Translations under genes and position numbers: made by a program
In this document: in pieces, positions 35,073-43,318 of the stretch
Position numbering within the stretch: position 1 is the stretch's first letter
Layout: every line of letters begins with the position of its first letter
Notes under the pieces: model-generated
The model's input: the letters and a program-made list of their open reading frames with translations, nothing else
Database searches by the model: none
Told to the model about the DNA's origin: nothing
Origin: Azotobacter bryophylli
GTDB taxonomy: Bacteria; Pseudomonadota; Gammaproteobacteria; Pseudomonadales; Pseudomonadaceae
NCBI RefSeq assembly: GCF_042643485.1
Contig: NZ_JBHRSJ010000016.1
Span: 1-64,000, forward strand
DNA: 64,000 nucleotides
Direction: 5' to 3'

Positions 35073-36029
35073 TCACCCCACCACCTTGCCGGTGCTCTCG
35101 CGCCGGGCCTTGGCCACCAGCGCCGCCACCGCGCAGGAGGCGAGGCGGGTGGTCAGCGAGTCGGCGCGGCTGGTCAGGATGATCGGCACCCGCGCGCCCA
35201 GCACGATGCCCGCGGCATCCGCCCCGGCGAGGAAGGACAGGCTCTTGGCGAGCATGTTGCCGGCTTCCAGGTCGGGCACCACCAGCACGTTGGCGCGGCC
35301 GGCCACCGGCGAGTCGATCTTCTTGATCTGCGCCGCCTCCAGGCTGATGGCGTTGTCCAGCGCCAGCGGCCCGTCGAGGACGGCGCCGGTGATCTGCCCG
35401 CGGTCGGCCATCTTGCACAGGGCGGCCGCCTCGATGGTGGAGGGCACGGCGGGGTTGACCGTCTCCATGGCCGAGAGAACGGCCACCCGCACCTCCTGGT
35501 ACGACTCGCCGATCTGCAGGGCATGGGCCAGGTCGATGGCGTTCTGGGTGATGTCCATCTTCTCCGCCAGGGTCGGTGCGATGTTCACCGCCGCGTCGGT
35601 GATGATCAGGGTTTGTTCGTGGTCCGGCACGTCCATCACGAAGCAGTGGCTGACCCGCCGCGCGGTGCGCAGGCCGGTGTCGCGCTTGACCACCTCGCCC
35701 ATCAGTTCGTCGGTATGCAGGCTGCCTTTCATCAGCGCCTCGGCCCGCCCTTCGCGCACCAGCTCCACCGCCCGGGCGGCGGAGGCCCTGCTGTAGGGGG
35801 CGTCCTCGATGGGCAGGCCGCCGATGTCGAGGCCGTGCTGCTGGGCCAGGGCTTCGATCCGCTCCCGCGGGCCGACCAGGATGGGGGCGATCAGGCCGCT
35901 CCTGGCCGCATCCACCACGCCTTCCAGGGAAGCCTGGTCGCAGGGATGGGCCACCGCCGTGGGGGTGGGCGGCAGCGAACGGCAGTAGTCGATCAGCCGG
36001 CGATATTTTTCATGCTTGCCCGTGGTCAT
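35073..36029 (-). CDS. pta: Phosphate acetyl/butyryltransferase-family protein
   Basis: A 318-residue single-domain PTA/PTB-type enzyme that moves acyl groups between CoA and phosphate. Motifs include EALMKGSLHTDELMGEVV, HCFVMDVPDHEQTLIITDAAVNI and GPLALDNAISLEAAQIKKI, close to phosphate butyryltransferases and the C-terminal half of bifunctional enoyl-CoA hydratase/PTA proteins. The MaoC-like N-terminal domain of those fusions is absent here. The product would feed the adjacent acetate kinase. The start overlaps the end of the DUF3141 gene by 20 bp, so expression is coupled. Acetyl versus longer acyl preference is unresolved. Confidence 0.85.
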   Translation of the reverse strand: MTTGKHEKYRRLIDYCRSLPPTPTAVAHPCDQASLEGVVDAARSGLIAPILVGPRERIEALAQQHGLDIGGLPIEDAPYSRASAARAVELVREGRAEALMKGSLHTDELMGEVVKRDTGLRTARRVSHCFVMDVPDHEQTLIITDAAVNIAPTLAEKMDITQNAIDLAHALQIGESYQEVRVAVLSAMETVNPAVPSTIEAAALCKMADRGQITGAVLDGPLALDNAISLEAAQIKKIDSPVAGRANVLVVPDLEAGNMLAKSLSFLAGADAAGIVLGARVPIILTSRADSLTTRLASCAVAALVAKARRESTGKVVG

Positions 36030-38370
36030 GGGGACCCTCCGTTTTCTTCGATGAAGCCCGCCGGGGGGCCTGGCGCTTGGGAGCCGGACGGCTGCCCAGC
36101 AGACTGCGGATGCGTTCGAGCATGGCGCGCTGCTCGGCGGTCGGCTCGGCCCGCTGCACGCGCTCGTCCTGCATCAGCCGGTCCAGCAGGGTCAGCAGCC
36201 GCTCGCGGTCGTCCGGGTCGGCCAGCAGGTCGGGCAGGGTGGCGAGGGCCCGCTCGGGTTCGTAGCGGACGACGATTTCCTGCTCGCCGCGCAGGCGGCG
36301 CCACTGTGCCGGGGGCAGCTCGGGCAGCAGCTCGGCGTAGTCCCGGGCGACCTCCTGGCGGGTCGCCAGCAACGACAGGGGCAGATCGCCCTGGCGTGCG
36401 AGCAGGGCCATCACCCGGGCGAAGGCCTCGCCGTAACCGCCCTGATCGAGGCTGGCGAGGGTTTCCCGGACGAAGTCCAGCTCCCGCGGCTCGACCTGGG
36501 GAGTCGCCTGCGGCTGCGCCTCGGCCTTGGCCGGCAGGTAGAGGGAGTAGAGGCTGCCGTAGATCTGGAAGAACAGCGCCTCGCAACTGGCGTCGCGCAG
36601 GGCCCGGTAGCAGTCCAGCGAGGCGCTGAGCAGTTCGGAGCCGTACCGCTCGAGGCGGTAGGGCGTGGCGTCGGACTCGGGCTTCTGGCGCTGAGCCTTG
36701 ACCGCCTGGGCGGCCGGGCCTAGCCACCAGAGCCAGGGATTGCGGTCGGAGCAGCCCCAGTGCTGTACCCGCAGCGGATGGAACTCGCGCAGCAGGTTGG
36801 CGGTGCGCTCGTTGGAGAGGAGCTGCACCAGCGGCTGGGCGAAGAGCTGGTAGGCGCGCTGGTTGAACTCGGAGAGCGCGGCCACCGCCTCGAAGGCCCG
36901 CTCGTCTACCCGCTGGAAGCGGTTGAGACGGGGGAGGATCTCCTCCAGCCGGTGCTCGCGGAACTCCACCTCGTAGGTCACCCGGCCGCCGTCGCCCTTG
37001 CGCTCGATGATGTGCATGCCGTACAGGCCGGGCGGCAGCACCTCGATGGACTCCAGCACCGAGACGATCTGGGTGTGCTCCTTCTTCGCCACCTTGCCCG
37101 AGACGAATATCCCCAGGTGGCCGATCTCCTGGTGCACCAGACCGACGATGACCTGGCCGCGGGCCTTGATCTCCTCGGTGCTGCCGTAGACGTCGGCGAC
37201 CCAGTTGAAGGCCTGCTGGGGCGGGGTGATGTTGTCGCCCATGGAGGCGAACAGGATGATCGGCGACTTGATCGCCCGCAGGTCGAAGGCCTCGCCGCCG
37301 GGACCGCGGGTGTCGCCGCTCCAGAGCCGGTTGCCGACGAAGAGGTTGCGGGTGATCCACTCGATCTCCTCGCGGTTCATCAGGAAGTAGCCGCCCCACC
37401 AGCGCTCGAACTCCAGGAAGCGCGGCGGCTCGGTATCGATGTTGGCGAACAGGTTGTAGTACTTGTCCCAGTAGCTGTTGGCCGGATTGAGGTTCTCGAA
37501 GTTCTGCACCAGCCAGGCGCCGTCGAAGACGCCGTTGCCCAGGTCGGAGGCGAAGGAGGCGAGCCAGGTGCCGCCGAGCAGCCCGCCGCTGTAGCGCATC
37601 GGGTTGTCGCCTTCGCCGGCCTGCCAGGCACCGCCCCAGTAGGACATGGGTGCGCCGTTGATGACCACCGGACCCGTGTCGTCCGGGACCGAGGCGGTCA
37701 GCATCATCGCCGCCCAGCCGCCTTGGCAGTTGCCCACCAGCACCGGCTTGGGACTGTCCGGGTGCAGCTCGCGCACCCGGTGCACGAAGCGCTCTTCGGC
37801 GACGCACACGTCGAGCAGGGTCTGCCCCGGCTCCGGCTCGCGGTAGAAGATCATGAAGTACACCGGATGCCCGGCGCGCAGGGCTACTCCCACCTGGGAG
37901 TCGTCCTTGAAACCGCCGATTCCCGGCCCGTGCCCGGCCCGCGGGTCGAGGATCAGGTAGGGCCGTCGCTTCGGGTCCACCTGCACGCCGGGCGGCGGCA
38001 CGATGCGCAACAGGGCGTAGTTGACCGGCCGCTCGAAGGTGCGGCCGTCCAGCAGCGTCTCGTAGTCGAAATGCAGGACCGGCGGTTGGCCCTGCTCCAG
38101 GTGCTCCAGATAGGCGTTGCCGCGCTGGCGCAGCGTGTCCCAGAAGAGAATGGAGCGCTGGATGACGTCGACGCCGTAGCGGCACCAGTCGCTCCAGAGG
38201 TTCCACGGCGCGACGGGCCTGGTGGACAGATCGGCGATTTCCCGGTCGTAGGCATGGCGCACCCGCTCCCGGAAGTTCTCCTGGGCGATGCCCATGCGCT
38301 TGTGCAACACCTTCCCGGCCTTGGTGGAAATCTCGTGGCTGCGTGCCAGCCGGGCTGCCAGGTCATCCAT
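36010..38370 (-). CDS. DUF3141 protein, PHA-synthase-like alpha/beta hydrolase
   Basis: A 786-residue protein heading the six-gene operon. It has an alpha/beta-hydrolase core similar to PHA synthases: nucleophile elbow VGNCQGGWA with Cys215 (a G-x-C-x-G-G box as in PhaC), acid in ASMGDNITPPQQ and histidine in QEIGHLGIF. The N-terminal 60 residues are helical and charged. After about residue 470 a long helical extension, with a variable Pro/Gln linker near 615-635, runs to a basic C terminus. Polymerase or acyltransferase activity is plausible but unproved. The start at 38370 follows a weak GCAGGG site; the longer frame lacks conserved sequence. Confidence 0.85.
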   Translation of the reverse strand: MDDLAARLARSHEISTKAGKVLHKRMGIAQENFRERVRHAYDREIADLSTRPVAPWNLWSDWCRYGVDVIQRSILFWDTLRQRGNAYLEHLEQGQPPVLHFDYETLLDGRTFERPVNYALLRIVPPPGVQVDPKRRPYLILDPRAGHGPGIGGFKDDSQVGVALRAGHPVYFMIFYREPEPGQTLLDVCVAEERFVHRVRELHPDSPKPVLVGNCQGGWAAMMLTASVPDDTGPVVINGAPMSYWGGAWQAGEGDNPMRYSGGLLGGTWLASFASDLGNGVFDGAWLVQNFENLNPANSYWDKYYNLFANIDTEPPRFLEFERWWGGYFLMNREEIEWITRNLFVGNRLWSGDTRGPGGEAFDLRAIKSPIILFASMGDNITPPQQAFNWVADVYGSTEEIKARGQVIVGLVHQEIGHLGIFVSGKVAKKEHTQIVSVLESIEVLPPGLYGMHIIERKGDGGRVTYEVEFREHRLEEILPRLNRFQRVDERAFEAVAALSEFNQRAYQLFAQPLVQLLSNERTANLLREFHPLRVQHWGCSDRNPWLWWLGPAAQAVKAQRQKPESDATPYRLERYGSELLSASLDCYRALRDASCEALFFQIYGSLYSLYLPAKAEAQPQATPQVEPRELDFVRETLASLDQGGYGEAFARVMALLARQGDLPLSLLATRQEVARDYAELLPELPPAQWRRLRGEQEIVVRYEPERALATLPDLLADPDDRERLLTLLDRLMQDERVQRAEPTAEQRAMLERIRSLLGSRPAPKRQAPRRASSKKTEGPHDHGQA

Positions 38371-38638
38371 GTTTCTGCCCTGCGGTTGGATTTCAGGGGA
38401 AGTGTAGGAGCTGACGCGGGATTGCCCGTACCGGTGGTCGGTTGAGACGAGCGTGTCTTCCTCGGATGCCCGTCCGAGGACATGACGCACCGGCCGGCCC
38501 GGCTCGGCGGCCGAACGTCGCCGCTGGGCATGGCGCGCCGTGCAGGCTGCGACCGAGTGTCTAGACTCAGCGCAGGCGGAGCTCGTCCCCCCTGCGGCGG
38601 ACGGGCTCCCAGGACGGCCTTTGACGAGGAGACCTCCA

Positions 38639-38998
38639 ATGTTCGAGCCGGGTCATGTGCATCGCGCAGTCGAGAAGAACGAGTTCAACCCGCAGGGCTT
38701 CACCGTCGACGTCTACTATGACGTCCGCGAAGACCCCACGGAGGGCAAGATGCTGCACATGCGCATGGAGGGGGACATCGACGGCAGGCACTTCGCCGAC
38801 GAGTGCGAGCTGTACCGCGACGTGGCCTACGACTTCATGCGCGCCCTCAACCAGATCGCCGTGCGCAACGGCTTCAACCCCCGCCAGGGTCCGGTGCTGC
38901 GCGATCACCGGGAGTACGACGCGATGTACCACGACATCCGCACCAAGCTGGACCTGAAGCCGGGCGAGCCGATCAACTTCGACCATCTCAACTTCTAG
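38639..38998 (+). CDS. DUF5064 family protein
   Basis: A 119-residue acidic cytoplasmic protein of the DUF5064 family. Its conserved parts are FEPGHVHRAVEKNE near the start, the paired strands DVYYDVREDPTEGKMLHMRMEG and the helix ADECELYRDVAYDFMRALNQIA. No signal peptide or catalytic motif is visible; function is unknown. The ATG at 38639 is preceded by GAGGAGA. It diverges from the DUF3141 operon with a 268-bp shared intergenic region and may be regulated alongside it. Confidence 0.85.
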   Translation: MFEPGHVHRAVEKNEFNPQGFTVDVYYDVREDPTEGKMLHMRMEGDIDGRHFADECELYRDVAYDFMRALNQIAVRNGFNPRQGPVLRDHREYDAMYHDIRTKLDLKPGEPINFDHLNF

Positions 38999-39076
38999 GT
39001 TGGTAGGTTGGGTCATTTCCCCCGGTCGCTCCCAGCCCTCCTTCCGGGTAGGGAATGCAGGCCAATCGCCAACCAA

Positions 39077-39115
39077 TGTATGGAGAGCGTAAAGGTGGGT
39101 CGGCGAGGGTAAAGG
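39077..39115 (+). promoter_or_regulatory. Candidate direct-repeat operator upstream of the first secreted repeat protein
   Basis: Contains CAATGTATG-N3-(A)GCGTAAAG starting at 39074, and a second GTAAAGG 20 bp later (39089-39095 and 39109-39115). The CAATGTATG-N3-ACGTAAAG form recurs at 39883-39903 before the paralogous gene. A 20-bp direct-repeat spacing suggests a dimeric response-regulator site. Confidence 0.4.
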
Positions 39116-39179
39116 CGCTGGATCGGCGGCGAAGGCGTGCGGTGAAATGACCGCTCAAACGTCTTGCATGAGGTGAAAA

Positions 39180-39602
39180 ATGCTCAAGTTTCAACATGTT
39201 GCCTTGCTGGCCTGTCTCGCCGCACCGCTGTCGATGGCCGCCGAGCGGGATGCCGGACATCAGGAGGGCGGTCGCCATATGGGCCCGCCGCCGGGTGCGG
39301 CCGAGGCTTGCGAAGGCAAGTCGGCGGGCGACAAGGCTTCCCTCTCCGGTCCGGACGGCAAGACCTTCTCCGGCGTCTGCCGCGAAAAGGACGGCAAGCT
39401 GGTGCTGGTGCCTGAGCACGGTTCGCGCGAGGGGGGCGAGCACGAGGGCCGTCGCATGGGCCCGCCGCCGGGTGCGGCCAAGGCCTGCGAAGGCAAGGAT
39501 GAGGGCGACGAGGTTTCCCTGTCCGGTCCGGACGGCAAGAGCCATTCCGCCGTCTGCCGCGAAAAGGACGGCAAGCTGATGGCGATGCCCGAGCGCGACT
39601 GA
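39180..39602 (+). CDS. Secreted two-repeat protein (paralog A)
   Basis: A 140-residue exported protein with signal peptide MLKFQHVALLACLAAPLSMA. The mature protein holds two similar repeats of about 45 residues, each following PPPGAAxACEGKxxGDxxSLSGPDGKxxSxVCREKDGKL and rich in Gly, Lys and His. Each repeat has two cysteines (ACEGK and GVCRE/AVCRE), likely one disulfide per repeat. Related bacterial proteins have four cysteines per repeat, so here a pair is lost. Function is unknown; metal or ligand binding in the periplasm is possible. A hairpin terminator follows, and the paralog at 39969 shares leader and upstream motif. Confidence 0.75.
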   Translation: MLKFQHVALLACLAAPLSMAAERDAGHQEGGRHMGPPPGAAEACEGKSAGDKASLSGPDGKTFSGVCREKDGKLVLVPEHGSREGGEHEGRRMGPPPGAAKACEGKDEGDEVSLSGPDGKSHSAVCREKDGKLMAMPERD

Positions 39603-39670
39603 TTTCAGCTCAGCCGCCCCATCTCCCCCCTGGGACGGCTCACGGCGGCGAGGCCGGTAGGCCTCGCATT

Positions 39671-39701
39671 GAAGACCGGCGTTTCGCTGGTCTTCTCTTT
39701 T
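39671..39701 (+). terminator. Rho-independent terminator after paralog A
   Basis: A 10-bp stem (GAAGACCGGC with GCTGGTCTTC, one G-T pair), 5-base loop, then a pyrimidine run TCTTTT. Confidence 0.8.
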
Positions 39702-39865
39702 CCTCTACCGATAGCGGCAGGCTTTGCCGATACCGCGCTGGCGTCGTCCGATCGGAAGAGTCTTCTCCGGGCTCCGATCTTTCTCCGGTCGCCGCTCCGA
39801 ATCGCCTGGATTTCGCACCGCCATCGAGCTTTTTTGCGGCTTTTTTGCTGCATTTTGGTGCGAAT

Positions 39866-39903
39866 TGTGTGCGGACTGTAAGCAATGTATGCGGAACGTA
39901 AAG
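39866..39903 (+). promoter_or_regulatory. Tandem 20-bp direct repeat upstream of paralog B
   Basis: TGTGTGCGGACTGTA (39866-39880) and TGTATGCGGAACGTA (39886-39900) match at 12 of 15 positions with exactly 20-bp offset, followed by AAG. The second copy matches the motif upstream of paralog A. It probably binds a tandem-site regulator of OmpR type; the regulator is unknown. Confidence 0.5.
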
Positions 39904-39968
39904 AAACTCGATTTCCGGGACGAGCGTGCCTTGTAATGAAGACCCACCCGCCTTCAACGAGGTAAAAA

Positions 39969-40388
39969 ATGCTGAAGTTTCGTCATATCGCATTGCTGGC
40001 CTGTTTCGCCGCACCCATGGCGATGGCCGGAGAGCACGAGCACGGGCATGAAGGAGCCGGTCAGCACATGGGACCGCCGCCGGGCGCGGTCGAGGCCTGT
40101 GTCGGCAAGCAGGCGGGCGACAAGGCGACCCTGAACGGTCCCGACGGCAAGAGCCTTACCGGCGTCTGCCACGAGATGGATGGCAAGCTGATGCTGATGC
40201 CCGAACACCATCACATGATGCTGCCGCCCGAGGCGGTCAAGGCCTGCGAAGGCAAGGCGGCCGGCGACAAGGTCAGCTTCACCGGCGAGGAAGGCCGGAC
40301 CCATAACGGCGTCTGTCACGAGCACAACGGCAAGCTGCAGCTCGTGCCTGACACCTACATGGGCGAGCCCGGCGGCCACCACGACTGA
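39969..40388 (+). CDS. Secreted two-repeat protein (paralog B)
   Basis: A 139-residue exported protein with signal peptide MLKFRHIALLACFAAPMAMA, paralogous to the product at 39180-39602. It carries two repeats (about 34-75 and 82-125) with ACVGKQAGDKATLNGPDGKS and ACEGKAAGDKVSFTGEEGRT, each with a following VCHE. It is richer in histidine and methionine (EHEHGHEG, EHHHMMLPP) than its paralog, so metal binding (Cu, Ni or Zn) is plausible. The leader GAGGTAAAAAATGCTGAAG is almost the same as that of paralog A. Function is not established. Confidence 0.75.
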   Translation: MLKFRHIALLACFAAPMAMAGEHEHGHEGAGQHMGPPPGAVEACVGKQAGDKATLNGPDGKSLTGVCHEMDGKLMLMPEHHHMMLPPEAVKACEGKAAGDKVSFTGEEGRTHNGVCHEHNGKLQLVPDTYMGEPGGHHD

Positions 40389-40394
40389 TCCCCG

Positions 40395-40456
40395 GCCAGC
40401 CGGTCGGCTGGCGTCCCATTACAGAGGCCGTGGCGATGCGGCCTCTGCCCCGTTTT
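40395..40456 (+). terminator. Double hairpin terminator after paralog B
   Basis: The first hairpin is GCCAGCC/GGCTGGC (40395-40412). The second is a perfect 8-bp stem AGAGGCCG/CGGCCTCT (40423-40446), followed by GCCCCGTTTT. Confidence 0.75.
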
Positions 40457-40477
40457 CTCCCGGGATCCTTCCCGTCA

Positions 40478-41158
40478 TCACCTGAACTGATCGATGTCGC
40501 GCACCATGGTGTCGATCACGCCCTTGAGGTTCTCCAGGCTGAGCTGCTGGCGGCGGCTCGACAGTTCCTTGCCGTAGCCCTTGCGCACCACCTGCACCAC
40601 CGGCTGGCCGGTGCTGGCGTCGATCAGTTCGGCCTCGACGAAGAGTTCCGTGTTCTGGTTGCGTTCGCCGATCAGGGTCATGGTGGCGGCGGCGGCGATG
40701 GCGATCGGCAGCACCTCGTAGGGCCTAAGCGGTTTGACCCCGGTGGACACGCCGGTGATGGCGGCACGCAGGATCAGGGTCTGCGAGGCGGGTATGGCTT
40801 CCTCCTGCGCCGAGGTCAGCGGGCCGACCGTGTAGCGCCGGCTGAATGCCGCCGTGACCTTGTCGGACAGGTATTTCTGCAGGTCGTCCAGGGTCTTGGC
40901 GCTGATCTGCTTGGTCGGCTCCGGCGTGGGGTAGAAGCGGATGCTCTTCACCAGCACCTGGCGGTAGTTCTCCGGCCTGAACCCGGGCGCGATCCAGCGC
41001 ATGACCGGATAGCCGCTGGCGGATTCGGCCCGCTCCAGGCGCGAGTAGTCGGAGAGGAACCCGGAGTACTGCTCGGGCTTGGTGATTTTCGAGGTGCAGC
41101 TGCCGAGCAGCAGGGCGGCGAGCACTATCCCGGGGAGGGCGAGGGTGGAACGTTTCAT
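40478..41158 (-). CDS. DUF3313 lipoprotein
   Basis: A 226-residue lipoprotein: signal ending LLLGSC (Cys21). A mature DUF3313 domain starts PEQYSGFLSDYSRLERAES, with GYPVMRWIAPGF and RQVLVKSIRFYPTP following. The central LRAAITGVSTGVKPLRPYEVLPIAI and the later FVEAELIDASTGQPVVQVV fit the family. It is located in the envelope, with unknown function. AAGGAG lies 7 bp before the ATG. It is convergent with paralog B and no other gene shares its strand nearby. Confidence 0.9.
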   Translation of the reverse strand: MKRSTLALPGIVLAALLLGSCTSKITKPEQYSGFLSDYSRLERAESASGYPVMRWIAPGFRPENYRQVLVKSIRFYPTPEPTKQISAKTLDDLQKYLSDKVTAAFSRRYTVGPLTSAQEEAIPASQTLILRAAITGVSTGVKPLRPYEVLPIAIAAAATMTLIGERNQNTELFVEAELIDASTGQPVVQVVRKGYGKELSSRRQQLSLENLKGVIDTMVRDIDQFR

Positions 41159-41459
41159 GGGGTTGCTCCTTCGTCTTGGCGAGTCGGTCGATGACGCCAT
41201 GGGCTGGAACCGCCGGGGCTGGAGGATGGCCGGAGCGGGTGCCCGGGGCAGGCGCCGGAACCGCCTGATTCCCTGGCTCAGAGGCGCGGGCATGTCTCCT
41301 GCCCTGACGAAGGTATAGCCGAGATTCGCCGAGCCGGCGCGGGGGAAAGCCGGGGCTTTCCGGGACGCGGCCGTCCGGCTCGGCCATTGCCGTAATGGCG
41401 AGGTCGGCGGGGGCGGCCTAAGCTGGCTGAGGCTGCAACGATAATGGAGACGTGAAGCG
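41159..41459. other. Divergent intergenic region between DUF3313 and GST genes
   Basis: 301 bp; I see only a small inverted repeat CCATT-N5-AATGG (41384-41398) about 60 bp before the GST start. No gene is present. Confidence 0.5.
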
Positions 41460-42068
41460 ATGAAGCTCTATTACACCCCCGGTGCCTGTTCCATGGCCGT
41501 GCACATCGTCCTCTGCGAGCTGGGGCTGCCCCATGAGCTGGTGAAGGTGGATCTGAAGAGCCACACCACGGAGAGCGGAGACAATTTCAACACCATCAAT
41601 CCCAAGGGCTATGTGCCGACCCTGCAGTTGAACGACGGGCAACGGCTCACCGAGGTTCCGGCCATTCTCAACTACCTGGCCGAGCACCTGCCCGAAGGCG
41701 GCCTGCTGCCCCCGGCCGGCAGCCTCAAGCGCTTCCGCGTCCAGGAGTGGCTGGCCTTCATCGGCAGCGAGCTGCACAAGAGTTTCGGGCCCCTGTTCCG
41801 GCCGGACCTCAACGAGGAGTGGAAGGCCGCCCTGCTGGCCAACATCGAGAAGCGTCTGGCTTACCTGGACAATGCCCTCACCGGGCAGGACTACCTGACC
41901 GGTTCCCGCTTCAGCGTCGCCGACGCCTACCTGTTTACCATCCTCAACTGGGCCGGGCCGATGCACATCGACCTGTCGCGCTGGCCCTCCCTGCTGGCGT
42001 TCCAGAAACGCGTCGCCGCCAGGCCGGCGGTGGAGAAGGCCATGCGCGCCGAGGGCCTGTTGCACTAG
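41460..42068 (+). CDS. Glutathione S-transferase, beta class-like
   Basis: A 202-residue cytoplasmic enzyme that conjugates or transfers glutathione to electrophiles. The N-terminal thioredoxin-like domain begins MKLYYTPGACSMAVHIVLCELG with Cys10 in the beta-class position, and the cis-proline motif is GYVPTLQL. The glutathione-site segment is LTEVPAILNYLAEHLPE. The all-helical C-terminal domain includes the N-capping segment FSVADAYLFTILNW. The length is standard. GGAGACG lies before the ATG. It is a single gene, convergent with the diguanylate cyclase. Confidence 0.95.
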   Translation: MKLYYTPGACSMAVHIVLCELGLPHELVKVDLKSHTTESGDNFNTINPKGYVPTLQLNDGQRLTEVPAILNYLAEHLPEGGLLPPAGSLKRFRVQEWLAFIGSELHKSFGPLFRPDLNEEWKAALLANIEKRLAYLDNALTGQDYLTGSRFSVADAYLFTILNWAGPMHIDLSRWPSLLAFQKRVAARPAVEKAMRAEGLLH

Positions 42069-42111
42069 GCACTAGACGGGGGCGCGCTGGGGACGGGCTC
42101 GTCCGCCGGGG

Positions 42112-43011
42112 TCAGCCGCAGTATTCCACCCGGTTGCGGCCGAACTCCTTGGCCCGGTACAGGGCGTCGTCGGCTTCGCAGAGCATCTCGTCGAGATCCT
42201 TGCTGCCATGGTCGCAGGCGGCCACGCCGAAGCTGGAGGTGCAGCGGATGAGCGCCTCACCGTTCTCGATGAGGATGTCGGCGATGGTCGCGCGCAGCCG
42301 CTCGGCGACGTTCAGCGCCTCCGACAGGCGGGTTTCCGGCAGTATCAAGGCGAACTCCTCGCCGCCCAGACGGCCGAGGATGTCGCTCTCGCGCACCAGC
42401 GGACGGACGTTGTTGGCCACGGCGATCAGCACCCGATCGCCGACGTAGTGGCCGTGGGTGTCGTTGATCAGCTTGAAGTGATCCAGATCGAACATGATGA
42501 CCGAGATGGCCCGGCCATGGCGGGAGGCGTGGTGGAAGAGCTGCAGGCCCCGGCTGACGAAGGCCCGCCGGTTGTCCAGGCCGGTCAGCTCGTCGGCGTG
42601 GGCCAGGGCTTCGGCGCGCAGCTTGGCGGCGGCCAGCTCTTCCTTGATGCGCTTGCTCTCGGTGATGTCGATGGCGACCTCGACGCGCACCAGGCGGCCG
42701 TCCTCCCAGCGCATGGCCCGGTCGCGGCATTCGTACCAGCGCAGGTTGCGGGTGTTCTGGATTTCCCAGACATGGACGCCGGCCGGCTCGCCGTGGGCGT
42801 CGACCAGCAGCGGATTGCTGCAGAAACTGCAGGGGCCGGTCTGCCCCGCCTGGAGCAGTTGCCAGCATTTCTTGCCGGCCGGCTCGCCGTACAGGTGGCG
42901 CCCATAACGGTTGAGGAACAGCAGCTCGTGGCTCTCCATGTCGGCCACGTATACCAGTGCATCGAGGTTGTTCAGGATCGCTTCGAAGCAGCCGTCATGG
43001 GCTTTGGTCAT
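42112..43011 (-). CDS. PAS-GGDEF diguanylate cyclase with Cys-rich sensor
   Basis: A 299-residue cytoplasmic enzyme producing c-di-GMP. A PAS domain (about 10-120) contains the cluster Cys49, Cys61 and Cys64 (KKCWQLLQAGQTGPCSFCSN), then a helical linker and a GGDEF domain (about 130-299). The active site is GGEEF (216-220). The inhibitory I-site RESD (207-210) lies five residues earlier, so product feedback is expected. There is no membrane segment. The cysteine cluster could bind a metal or iron-sulfur centre, or sense redox state. The start at 43011 gives intact PAS; the upstream open frame lacks conservation. Confidence 0.92.
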   Translation of the reverse strand: MTKAHDGCFEAILNNLDALVYVADMESHELLFLNRYGRHLYGEPAGKKCWQLLQAGQTGPCSFCSNPLLVDAHGEPAGVHVWEIQNTRNLRWYECRDRAMRWEDGRLVRVEVAIDITESKRIKEELAAAKLRAEALAHADELTGLDNRRAFVSRGLQLFHHASRHGRAISVIMFDLDHFKLINDTHGHYVGDRVLIAVANNVRPLVRESDILGRLGGEEFALILPETRLSEALNVAERLRATIADILIENGEALIRCTSSFGVAACDHGSKDLDEMLCEADDALYRAKEFGRNRVEYCG

Positions 43012-43318
43012 TGCATTGCTTCCGTTCGCGAGCCGTCCGTCATCGAAACGGCCGGCCGGGGCTTTGTCGGTGAGGCGTGACGCTTGTTGTTCGGGGTTGT
43101 CCGCGCGCCTGTACTGGCAAGCCATCCATTGCTGTGATGGCGTTTTGATACGCCACTTTATAGACCCGCCGGCGAACTGGAAAGCACCCGCGGGCCAAGG
43201 CAAGCCGATTAAAGTATTAATTCAGCAATATCGGCTATTTCCTTGTATATATTGTGGATTTTTGATACGGAGAAGGCACCCGCGCTGCGGCACTGGCAAA
43301 TGTCGCGCCAGGCGCCGC
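43012..43318. other. AT-rich intergenic region upstream of the diguanylate cyclase gene
   Basis: 307 bp. Bases 43206-43270 are markedly AT-rich for this genome and include GCCGAT and ATCGGC arms 20 bp apart. This is probably the promoter region of the cyclase gene; no confident hexamers. Confidence 0.4.

Larger units (their letters stand above)
39603..39968. other. Intergenic region between the two secreted repeat-protein genes
   Basis: 366 bp holding the terminator of the first gene (39671-39701) and the tandem operator-like repeats of the second (39866-39903). No gene is seen; the open frames present lack ribosome sites. Confidence 0.6.

Noticed and set aside
43206..43237. GCCGAT...ATCGGC arms as a terminator of the channel gene
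   Set aside because: It lies 80 bp beyond the stop with a 20-base loop and no T run on that strand.
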